Assembly (NCBI GenBank): GCA_018971925.1
Contig: JAGWZT010000029.1
Location: forward strand, 1 to 10,845
Direction of reading: 5' to 3'
Source: Lysobacteraceae bacterium
GTDB lineage: Bacteria > Pseudomonadota > Gammaproteobacteria > Xanthomonadales > Rhodanobacteraceae
Length of the DNA stretch: 10,845 nucleotides
The notes beneath the pieces are model-generated. The model did not search any database, had not been told where the DNA came from, and saw only the letters and a list, made by a program, of their open reading frames with translations. Shown one piece after another: positions 1 through 5,279 of the stretch. The translations under genes were made by a program, and so were the position numbers. Every line of letters starts with the position of its first letter. The first letter of the stretch is position 1.

Positions 1-1630
1 TGGCGATGTCGTAGCGATAGATGTTGGAGATACCGGTGTAATACGAACTGCCGTACAACTGGCGGCCGTCCCTGCTGAAAATGAAGCCTTCCGGCGCCGC
101 CTGGCCAAAGCTGTACGTCGCGAACGGCGTGGTGCTTCCCGCCAGCAACCCCGCCGTCTTGTAGAGGTGCAGGAAGTTGGCGCCGTTGATTTCGGCGATC
201 GACAACGACAGCATGCTGCCGTCGTGCGACACGTCCAGATCGAACGGCACCTCGCCGTAGGCAAAGGTATGCACCTGGTGCCATTCGCGGTACGGATACG
301 GGATGTGCACCAGGGTGACATAGCCGTTGGCGGTGCGCAGGCCCCACAGTGAACGGTCGGCCGGGTCGAACGCGAGGTCGCCGATGCGGGCCTGCCTCAA
401 CAACCGCCGGCTCTTGCCGGTGCGGATGTCGACCTCCATCAGGTCGCGGTAGTCCAGGTTGTTCTGCGTGTAGAAGAACGTTCCCGTCGCAGGGTCGTAC
501 GCGGAAGAGGTGACGATGTATTTCATCGAACCCTTGATGTCGACCACATGGCGAATTTTCCCGTCCTGCAGCGACAGCACGCCCACGTAGGCGAGCTTGC
601 CGGGGTAGCGGAAGGCGCCGACCAGGTCGCCATGGTCGTCGAGGAACGCTCGTGAGACCGAACCGAGCGCACGCGGCGCGAGAGGCGTCACCGGGGTGAT
701 CGGGTATTCATGCACCTTTTTCAGGTTGGCGTCCTGGAAGGTGTGCTCCCAGGCGATCCAGTCGTTCCACGCCTGGTTCAGCGGGATGTGGAACACCTGC
801 TGGAACTGGTCGGCGTAATACGCCTTGCTGTCCTGGCTGCGGATGAACCAGTCGAGCAGTTGCTGCGGCGAATAGCGCAGCGACAGGTACGTCATGAAGC
901 GCGTGCCGTACAGGTAGGCGTTGGTCATGGTTTCGAAATTGACCGATGTGCCCACCGACACCAGCCCCAGCGGGCTGTAGAAATGCGCGTGGTCGCGCAC
1001 CATCGCGCGGAACACCATTTCATCGTAGGGCCCCTGGGCACGGCCGATGCCGCCGCCCATCCAGGTTTCCATGTAGACCGCGATGCCTTCCTGGAACCAG
1101 CGCGGCACGCTCATGCGCGGGGTGGTCAGGTAGCCGTACAGGATGGTTTCCGGGTGCGCGTCGATCGGGCGCGGCTTGCCGCCGAGGAACCTTCGCCAGC
1201 GCGCGTCTCGCGCATTCCAGCCATCCATGGTGGCGGCGTGCACCAGTTCGTGGTTGGCCGTCGAGAACAGGCGCTCGCTGCTCGGCGAGGTTCCCATGGC
1301 CTTGAGATCCGGGGCAATGTACAGCGTCACCTCGTTGAACGGCTCCACCGAGGTGCCACCGTTGCCGTAATCGCTGAAATCGGTGAGCACCACGGTAGTG
1401 CGGTCCCAGGGCTTCCAGTGGAAGATCCTTTCCTGGAACTGCAACGAATTCTCGAAGCTGCGCGCGACGTGCGGGACCAGGTAGGCGTCGTCCGGCGTGT
1501 ACAACACCCGCAGGTCTTTCGTCTCGAGGCTCTGCAGTTGGAACGATTGAGCCGCCACGCGATTCGGAAGCGCGGTCAGCGCGACCAGTACGGCCACGAG
1601 CAGCAGATGTCCCCGCACCGATCGCCCCAT
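1..1630 (-). CDS. Exported HExxH metallopeptidase-like protein with beta-propeller-like C-terminal region (partial)
   Basis: Only the first 543 residues are in the window; the frame is still open at the left edge. The ATG at 1630 is preceded by AAGGGG (1637-1642) with 6 nt spacing. Residues 1-27 look like a signal peptide: basic start, hydrophobic LLLVAVLVALTAL, and a VAA|Q cleavage site. HELVH at residues 127-131 is the zinc-binding HExxH motif. About 50 residues later, WFQEGIAVYME (178-188) supplies the glutamate expected as third ligand in the gluzincin / Peptidase MA-like fold. From about residue 300 the sequence is rich in aromatic and Asp-Gly strand motifs, such as the FSRDGRQLYG stretch near the end, typical of TolB/WD40-like propeller blades. 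The likely place of action is periplasm or cell surface; the substrate is unknown. It lies 162 bp after the repeat-protein stop, beyond a hairpin, so it is probably a separate transcript. The peptidase assignment is good; the propeller is inferred from pattern. Confidence 0.85.
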   Translation of the reverse strand, partial: MGRSVRGHLLLVAVLVALTALPNRVAAQSFQLQSLETKDLRVLYTPDDAYLVPHVARSFENSLQFQERIFHWKPWDRTTVVLTDFSDYGNGGTSVEPFNEVTLYIAPDLKAMGTSPSSERLFSTANHELVHAATMDGWNARDARWRRFLGGKPRPIDAHPETILYGYLTTPRMSVPRWFQEGIAVYMETWMGGGIGRAQGPYDEMVFRAMVRDHAHFYSPLGLVSVGTSVNFETMTNAYLYGTRFMTYLSLRYSPQQLLDWFIRSQDSKAYYADQFQQVFHIPLNQAWNDWIAWEHTFQDANLKKVHEYPITPVTPLAPRALGSVSRAFLDDHGDLVGAFRYPGKLAYVGVLSLQDGKIRHVVDIKGSMKYIVTSSAYDPATGTFFYTQNNLDYRDLMEVDIRTGKSRRLLRQARIGDLAFDPADRSLWGLRTANGYVTLVHIPYPYREWHQVHTFAYGEVPFDLDVSHDGSMLSLSIAEINGANFLHLYKTAGLLAGSTTPFATYSFGQAAPEGFIFSRDGRQLYGSSYYTGISNIYRYDIA

Positions 1631-1706
1631 GATCCGCCCCTTGCGCAAGTGCCTGCCGCCACCCCGGCCCTGCATCTTGCTGGCACACCACCGTGTGGGA
1701 AAGCAT

Positions 1707-1738
1707 ACAGCTCCGCCCGCGAATGCGGGCGGAGCTGT
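1707..1738 (-). terminator. Strong hairpin after the DAFR-repeat gene, probable intrinsic terminator
   Basis: The arms 1707-1720 and 1725-1738 form a perfect 14-bp, GC-rich stem with a 4-nt loop (GAAT on the plus strand). It lies 55 nt past the minus-strand stop at 1793. On the minus strand the stem is followed by TATGCTTTCC, a weak rather than ideal U-tract. It separates the sigma/repeat transcript from the metallopeptidase gene. The stem is seen directly; terminator function is inferred. Confidence 0.6.
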
Positions 1739-1792
1739 GGAGAATCAGGCTACCGCCGGGGCCTCATCGTGGTCCCGGGGTGACCCTTGGCG

Positions 1793-3298
1793 TTACTGGG
1801 TCGCACCGCGTTGCAAGGCGCTGCGGGCGGCGTCGCTGTTCAACAGCTGCTGGCGGAACGCGGCGTTGTTCAGGGCCGCGCGGAAGGCCTGGTCCTGCAT
1901 GGCTTGCCGGAACGCCTGGCTCTGCAGTGCGCTGCGGAACGCATCGTTGTTCAACAAGGCGGTCCGGAATGCGTCGTTGCTGAGCAGCGTGCTGCGCAGC
2001 ATTGCGACATTGGCCAGTTGGGTGCGGAACGCATCATTGTTCATCAGCGCGGCGCGGAAGGCATCGTTGTTCTGCAAGGCCGTGCGGAACGCATCGTTGT
2101 TGGCGAGCGCCTGCCGGAACGCGTCGTTGTGCTGCAGCGCTGCGCGGAACGCATCGCTGTTTTGAAGCGCGTTGCGGAACGCGTCATTGTGCTGCATCGC
2201 CGTGCGGAACGCATCGTTGTTCTGCAAGGCCGTGCGGAAGGCATCGTTGCTGGCGAGCGCGTTGCGGAACGCGTCGTTGTGCTCCAACGCGGCCCGGAAT
2301 GCATCGCTGTTTTGCAGCGAGGCACGGAACGCGTCGTTGTTCTGAAGCGCGTTGCGGAACGCATCGTTGTTCTGCAGCGCAGTGCGGAACGCATCATTGC
2401 TGGCGAGCGCGTTGCGGAACGCATCATTGTGCTCCAGCGCCGACCGGAACGCGTCGCTGCTTTGCAGGGCGTTGCGGAACGCGGCGTTGTGCTGCATCGC
2501 CGTGCGGAACGCATCGTTGTTCTGCAGGGCCGTGCGGAACGCATCATTGCTGGCAAGCGCCTGCCGGAACGCGTCGCTGTTTTGCAACGCGGCGCGGAAC
2601 GCATCGCTATTCTGCAGCGAGGCACGGAACGCGTCATTGTTGAGCAATGCGGTGCGGAAGGCATCGTTGTTCTGCAAGGCCGTGCGGAAGGCATCGTTGC
2701 TGGCGAGCGCGTTGCGGAACGCGTCGTTGTGTTCCAGCGCCGATCGGAACGCATCGCTGTTTTGCAACGCGTTGCGGAATGCGTCGTTGTGTTGCATCGC
2801 CGTACGGAATGCGTCGTTGTTCTGCAGCGCAGTACGGAACGCATCATTGCTGGCGAGCGCGTTGCGGAACGCATCGTTGTGCTCCAGCGCCGACCGGAAC
2901 GCGTCGCTGTTTTGCAACGCCGTGCGCAGCGCACTGCTTCTCTGCAGCGCCGTACGCAAGGCATCGCTGTTGGACAGTGCAGTGCGCATTTCGCTGTTTG
3001 CCAACGCAGTGCGGAACGCATCGCTGCGCAGCAGCGTCATCATCGCCGGATCGTTGATGATCTTCTGGTAGGTGTCGGTCTGGACGAATTTTGCCGCGTC
3101 CTGGTTGCCGAGCTGCAGGTCGCTGCTGCTCACCTGGCTCGCTTCGTAACGCTGCGCCGGGGCGATCGTCGCCGCGGCCATTTCGTTGGCGCCGTGCGGG
3201 AACATGTCGCCCTTGTAGGCGACACCCACCGCCACCGCGACGATCGCTACCGCCACTGCGGTGACCAGTACCTTCTTCTTCGTCGTCATGTTTGCCAT
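1793..3298 (-). CDS. DAFR decapeptide-repeat membrane/periplasmic protein, internal-start form
   Basis: This is an alternative 501-residue product from the ATG at 3298 (MANMTTKKK), in frame with the longer ORF. The start is favoured by AAGGGG 7 nt upstream and by a promoter-like motif at 3372-3397. Residues 1-9 are basic and residues 10-27 hydrophobic, so the product is an exported or signal-anchored protein. Residues 28-91 form a linker. Residues 92-501 hold about 41 repeat units: a 9-residue unit (SEMRTALSN) and variants near the start, thirty regular decapeptides at 131-430, and degenerate 9-residue units (QAFRQAMQD, QAFRAALNN, AAFRQQLLN) near the C-terminus. Each unit begins Ser/Asn-Asp, a good helix cap, and carries Phe and Leu spaced for one face of a short helix. 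I do not recognise the family. A helical solenoid that binds envelope components is one possibility. This form and the fusion may both be made. Confidence 0.55.
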   Translation of the reverse strand: MANMTTKKKVLVTAVAVAIVAVAVGVAYKGDMFPHGANEMAAATIAPAQRYEASQVSSSDLQLGNQDAAKFVQTDTYQKIINDPAMMTLLRSDAFRTALANSEMRTALSNSDALRTALQRSSALRTALQNSDAFRSALEHNDAFRNALASNDAFRTALQNNDAFRTAMQHNDAFRNALQNSDAFRSALEHNDAFRNALASNDAFRTALQNNDAFRTALLNNDAFRASLQNSDAFRAALQNSDAFRQALASNDAFRTALQNNDAFRTAMQHNAAFRNALQSSDAFRSALEHNDAFRNALASNDAFRTALQNNDAFRNALQNNDAFRASLQNSDAFRAALEHNDAFRNALASNDAFRTALQNNDAFRTAMQHNDAFRNALQNSDAFRAALQHNDAFRQALANNDAFRTALQNNDAFRAALMNNDAFRTQLANVAMLRSTLLSNDAFRTALLNNDAFRSALQSQAFRQAMQDQAFRAALNNAAFRQQLLNSDAARSALQRGATQ

Positions 3299-3658
3299 CG
3301 TGTTGCCCCTTGATTCGTGTCTGTGGTGGGTTCGTGACATACGCCAGCCAATGCGCGACGCACGCCACCCAATACGCCGGGCGCCGCGGAAAGTTGGTGG
3401 TTGCGTGGAATTGGAATCCTGCGCTCCGGGCCGGCTCGCCTCTGCGGCCATTTCAAGCAGGCGTGCATGCAGCGATGGGGGAGGTTCCGGTACGGAGGCG
3501 GCTTGTCGCAAGGCCGCGTCCAGTTCGAGCAATTCCGCGCGTGCGGCGCGCAGCTCCGGTGAATGGTCCAGCGCGGCCTGCAGCCGTGCGCGCCCGGCGG
3601 AATCCAGGTCATTGTCCAGTTCCGCGTGCAGCCAGGCCGTTTCGAGGGGGCCGGTCAT
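1793..3658 (-). CDS. Anti-sigma-like domain, one membrane segment, then long DAFR decapeptide-repeat domain (single ORF)
   Basis: This ORF encodes 621 residues. Its ATG (3656-3658) overlaps the sigma-factor TGA in an ATGA arrangement, so translational coupling is likely. Residues 1-75 (WLHAELDNDLD, then RLQAALDHSPELRAARAEL) follow the helical pattern of anti-sigma N-terminal domains (RseA/zf-HC2-like) but lack the zinc His/Cys residues. A basic linker follows, then KKK and the hydrophobic VLVTAVAVAIVAVAVGVA at about residues 130-147. The rest, about 470 residues, would be periplasmic and is mostly tandem (N/S)DAFRxALxx units. This topology fits a transmembrane anti-sigma factor with a repeat sensor domain. 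Codons from about 3299 to 3410 (AGA, AGG, TCA, CGA, CCA) are unlike the neighbouring genes, and a promoter-like motif and a good internal start lie there. The ORF may therefore be a fusion of two formerly separate genes. The ORF and overlap are certain, the anti-sigma role is probable, and the repeat function is unknown. Confidence 0.72.
   Translation of the reverse strand: MTGPLETAWLHAELDNDLDSAGRARLQAALDHSPELRAARAELLELDAALRQAASVPEPPPSLHARLLEMAAEASRPGAQDSNSTQPPTFRGARRIGWRASRIGWRMSRTHHRHESRGNTMANMTTKKKVLVTAVAVAIVAVAVGVAYKGDMFPHGANEMAAATIAPAQRYEASQVSSSDLQLGNQDAAKFVQTDTYQKIINDPAMMTLLRSDAFRTALANSEMRTALSNSDALRTALQRSSALRTALQNSDAFRSALEHNDAFRNALASNDAFRTALQNNDAFRTAMQHNDAFRNALQNSDAFRSALEHNDAFRNALASNDAFRTALQNNDAFRTALLNNDAFRASLQNSDAFRAALQNSDAFRQALASNDAFRTALQNNDAFRTAMQHNAAFRNALQSSDAFRSALEHNDAFRNALASNDAFRTALQNNDAFRNALQNNDAFRASLQNSDAFRAALEHNDAFRNALASNDAFRTALQNNDAFRTAMQHNDAFRNALQNSDAFRAALQHNDAFRQALANNDAFRTALQNNDAFRAALMNNDAFRTQLANVAMLRSTLLSNDAFRTALLNNDAFRSALQSQAFRQAMQDQAFRAALNNAAFRQQLLNSDAARSALQRGATQ
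1796..3025 (-). repeat. Tandem 30-bp coding repeat (DAFR decapeptides), about 41 units
   Basis: On the minus strand the unit reads approximately AACGACGCGTTCCGCAACGC plus ten more bases, encoding (N/S)DAFRxALxx. The period is 30 bp almost throughout; four units are 27 bp. Substitutions fall mostly at third codon positions and at the two or three variable residues, while Asp, Ala, Phe, Arg and Leu are kept. That indicates selection on the protein. The 30-bp phase leaves several other frames open as a by-product. Confidence 0.95.
2009..2908 (-). repeat. Higher-order 150-bp repeat: six superunits of five decapeptides
   Basis: Within the array the decapeptides follow a fivefold order: SDAFRxALxx, NDAFRNALAS (or QALAS/QALAN), NDAFRTALQN, then two more variable units. 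The plus-strand landmark TGGCGAGCGC or a close variant occurs at 2101, 2251, 2401, 2551, 2701 and 2851, exactly 150 bp apart. Superunits 1, 2, 4 and 5 are the most alike. This shows expansion by duplication of 150-bp blocks after the 30-bp unit already existed. Confidence 0.9.
3305..3311 (-). promoter_or_regulatory. Ribosome binding site for the internal start of the repeat protein
   Basis: AAGGGGC on the minus strand lies 7 nt before the ATG at 3298. The same AAGGGG core precedes the metallopeptidase ATG. It is stronger than the signal in front of the ATGA-coupled start at 3658 and is the main reason to consider a separate repeat-protein product. Confidence 0.6.
3372..3397 (-). promoter_or_regulatory. 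Putative ECF-sigma promoter inside the anti-sigma ORF (copy B)
   Basis: The minus strand reads CCAACTTT-N11-GGCGTAT. The AACTTT core matches the -35 AAC motif typical of ECF sigma factors, and AACTT to TATT spacing is 16 nt. The same motif with identical spacing lies before the sigma gene (4231-4256). From here to the internal ATG at 3298 is about 74 nt, enough for a leader with the ribosome binding site. I found no other CCAACTTT by eye in the window. Promoter activity is inferred. Confidence 0.5.
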
Positions 3659-4230
3659 GCCACTGCCACCCCGTGCGCGAAAAGCTTCCCGTGCAGTTCC
3701 TGGCGGGCGCTGTACAGCCTCGATTTCACGGTTTTCTCCGGGATGTGCAGGATTTCCGCCATCTGCGCGTAACTGCATTCGGCAAAGTGCCTCAGGACGA
3801 TGACGACCCGGTGGTCGTACGGCAATTCCATCAATGCTGTCTGGATCACGTCGTGCATCTGTGCATCTCCAGCCACCTGCTCGGGCCCACGTCCGGCACT
3901 CGCCAGCAGGCAGTCCTCCTCGATCGCAACCATCTCTGCATGGCGCCTGTGCCTCAGCCGGTCGAGGGATTCATTCATTGCGATCCGATAGATCCAGCTG
4001 AACAAGCGGTATTTCGGGTCGTATCCAGCGATGTTCTCGAACACTTTCAGAAACACCTCCTGGGTGGCATCCGCCGCCTCCGCGGCGTTGCCCAGCATCC
4101 GGTAGGCGACATTGAACATCGGACGCTCGTAACATTCGATCAGCTGGGTGAAAGCACCGGATTCATGCACGCGGAGTCGCGCCACCCAAGCTGCGTCGGG
4201 TTCGTCGCTCATCCGCCCCATATGCGCCAT
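3655..4230 (-). CDS. ECF (RpoE-like) RNA polymerase sigma factor
   Basis: This is a 191-residue group IV sigma factor that directs RNA polymerase to a dedicated promoter set. Region 2 spans about residues 25-95: AFTQLIECYERPMFNVAYR, then DATQEVFLKVFENI, and FSWIYRIAMNESLDRLRHRR, the core-binding and -10-recognition helices. Region 4 spans about 128-182: LMELPYDHRVVIVLRHF, then SYAQMAEILHIPEKTVKSRL, the helix-turn-helix that reads the -35 element. No region 1 or 3 is present and the length is normal for the family. The start is uncertain: ATG at 4230 has GAGG 5 nt upstream, while ATGs at 4221 and 4212 (MSDEP) are also possible and would fit better if the promoter-like motif ending at 4231 is used. 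The stop overlaps the anti-sigma-like ORF. Sigma identity is very secure; its regulon is unknown, probably envelope-related from its partner's topology. Confidence 0.95.
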   Translation of the reverse strand: MAHMGRMSDEPDAAWVARLRVHESGAFTQLIECYERPMFNVAYRMLGNAAEAADATQEVFLKVFENIAGYDPKYRLFSWIYRIAMNESLDRLRHRRHAEMVAIEEDCLLASAGRGPEQVAGDAQMHDVIQTALMELPYDHRVVIVLRHFAECSYAQMAEILHIPEKTVKSRLYSARQELHGKLFAHGVAVA

Positions 4231-4256
4231 ATACGCCTCACGCCCCAAAAAGTTGG
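4231..4256 (-). promoter_or_regulatory. Putative autoregulatory ECF promoter before the sigma gene (copy A)
   Basis: The minus strand reads CCAACTTT-N11-GGCGTAT, identical in both boxes and in spacing to the copy at 3372-3397. It fits sigma-factor autoregulation. A difficulty is that the -10-like box directly abuts the ATG at 4230, so use of this promoter would require translation from 4221 or 4212 with a very short leader. Confidence 0.45.
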
Positions 4257-4293
4257 CGGGCTCACCGGACCCGGCCGGACCACGGGACGTGGT

Positions 4294-4599
4294 TCAGCCT
4301 TGCGTCGCCGTACTGCAGGTCACCGGGAACAGCTTGTCCATTCCGGAATAGCGAAAGACGTCGTAGACGTGCAAGTTGACGTTGACCAGGCGGATGCCCG
4401 AACCCGCCGCCACCAGGCGCTTGTGGGTTTTCAAAAGCACGCCAAGGCCGGCGCTCGAGATGTATTCCAGGCCGCTCGCATCGATCACGCAAGGTGGCGG
4501 GACCTCGTCCAGGAACGCCTGTGCCGTGGCCGCCTGGGCCGCATCCAGTCGCCCGACCAGCAGCACGTGGCGGTCTTCTCCGTAGCGGATATCAAGCAT
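4294..4599 (-). CDS. STAS-domain anti-sigma factor antagonist (RsbV/SpoIIAA-like)
   Basis: The protein has 101 residues, the usual size of a single STAS domain. The pattern VIDASGLEYISSAGLGVLL (residues 38-56) matches the SpoIIAA/RsbV phosphorylation loop; Ser49 aligns with the serine that the partner kinase phosphorylates. The residue before it is Ser rather than the common Asp. In the partner-switching scheme the unphosphorylated protein binds the HATPase partner and releases that kinase's other target, while phosphorylation blocks binding. The ATG at 4599 lies inside the end of the upstream HATPase gene (8-nt overlap), so the two are cotranscribed and probably translated in a coupled way. 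The ECF sigma gene begins 63 nt downstream on the same strand. Confidence 0.9.
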   Translation of the reverse strand: MLDIRYGEDRHVLLVGRLDAAQAATAQAFLDEVPPPCVIDASGLEYISSAGLGVLLKTHKRLVAAGSGIRLVNVNLHVYDVFRYSGMDKLFPVTCSTATQG

Positions 4600-4999
4600 G
4601 GCCGGGCGCCATCCTCTTGATGAAGGTGATCTTGCTCTCGCGATTCCGGTATTCGTAGTGGATCGCATCCACCATCTTCGAAACCAGATACAGGCCCATG
4701 CCATCGGGTCGCCGTGCCGCGAGGGGCGCATCGACATCAAGCTCGGGAGGCTGCGTCGGGTCGTAGGGATCGACGTCGTGATCGGTCAGGCTGACTTCGA
4801 CCGCGTCGCCGACCCAGTCCATGCGCAACCCGATGTCGCGGTTCGTGCCCAAGTTGTACTTGACCAGGTTCACGAACAACTCCTCGATCGAAAGATCCAC
4901 CGGCAGGCGCAGCGCAGGATCGATGCGCCGTTCGGAAAAGAAAATGTCGGTCGCGGCGACGATGGCCTGCAATTCATCGAGGGAGCGCTTGAGCGTCAT
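4592..4999 (-). CDS. RsbW-like serine kinase / anti-sigma HATPase
   Basis: This is a 135-residue single-domain GHKL ATPase of the HATPase_c_2 type. The N-box is SIEELFVNLVKYNLG (residues 37-51), with Glu and Asn placed for Mg-ATP binding. The G1 region is DHDVDPYDP (73-81), where family members usually have D-x-G-x-FDP. The lid/G2 region is RPDGMGLYLVSKMVD (97-111). Its expected role is to phosphorylate the STAS protein encoded next to it and to hold a third protein, classically a sigma factor, in its inactive state. Which protein that is here cannot be seen. Start: the ATG at 4999 has only a close GGTGGA; an in-frame GTG at 5005 is an alternative. It diverges from the phosphatase gene across 280 bp. 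The missing G1 glycine is notable, but the remaining motifs are intact. Confidence 0.88.
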   Translation of the reverse strand: MTLKRSLDELQAIVAATDIFFSERRIDPALRLPVDLSIEELFVNLVKYNLGTNRDIGLRMDWVGDAVEVSLTDHDVDPYDPTQPPELDVDAPLAARRPDGMGLYLVSKMVDAIHYEYRNRESKITFIKRMAPGHA

Positions 5000-5279
5000 T
5001 TCCACCGATTCCCCACCCTTCCCGCGGGTTTGCGCCGACGGGCATCCCGACCCGGGGCAGCACGCCGCCGCCACGGGAGCACCTTGGCCACTATAGCGCC
5101 AATTGGCCGGTCCCGATCGCGTGTGAGGCGCACCATTGCCCGTCCGGTCGGAGCTGCTTGCCAGCCTCCGGCAACGGGCATTGAATGCGCGACTCGACCG
5201 CGCTTGCACCGGGACATCCGTGGTACGAGACTTGCCGGCGTCCGTGGGCTGGACTGTCACCGACGAGAGTCTGGGGGAA
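5000..5279. other. Divergent intergenic region of the partner-switching genes
   Basis: These 280 bp separate the start of the RsbW-like gene (minus) from the phosphatase start (plus) and should hold both promoters. The phosphatase reading frame is open upstream to a TTG at 5136, but that stretch does not resemble a domain. I could not pick out a convincing sigma-70 or ECF promoter here; the CCAACTTT motif is absent. Confidence 0.5.

Noticed and set aside
710..1783. A 357-codon plus-strand open frame opposite the metallopeptidase
   Set aside because: It has an Arg/His/Val-rich, domain-free translation typical of antisense shadows in GC-rich DNA. The minus strand gives a signal peptide and the HExxH motif.
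2009..2908. CRISPR-like pattern of short repeats such as GGAACGCATCGTTGT at regular spacing
   Set aside because: The period is 30 bp, the intervening bases are themselves repeated and keep a coding frame, and no cas-like genes are present.
1787..3313. A 508-codon plus-strand open frame across the repeat array, with other long open frames on both strands there
   Set aside because: The 30-bp period without stops keeps several frames open at once. Only the minus-strand DAFR frame has conserved residues with synonymous third-position change, a ribosome binding site and a sensible N-terminus.
4279..4293. Small hairpin ACCACG/CGTGGT beside the STAS stop as a terminator between STAS and the sigma gene
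   Set aside because: It has only a 6-bp stem and a 3-nt loop with no T-run on the minus strand, so it is too weak to call.
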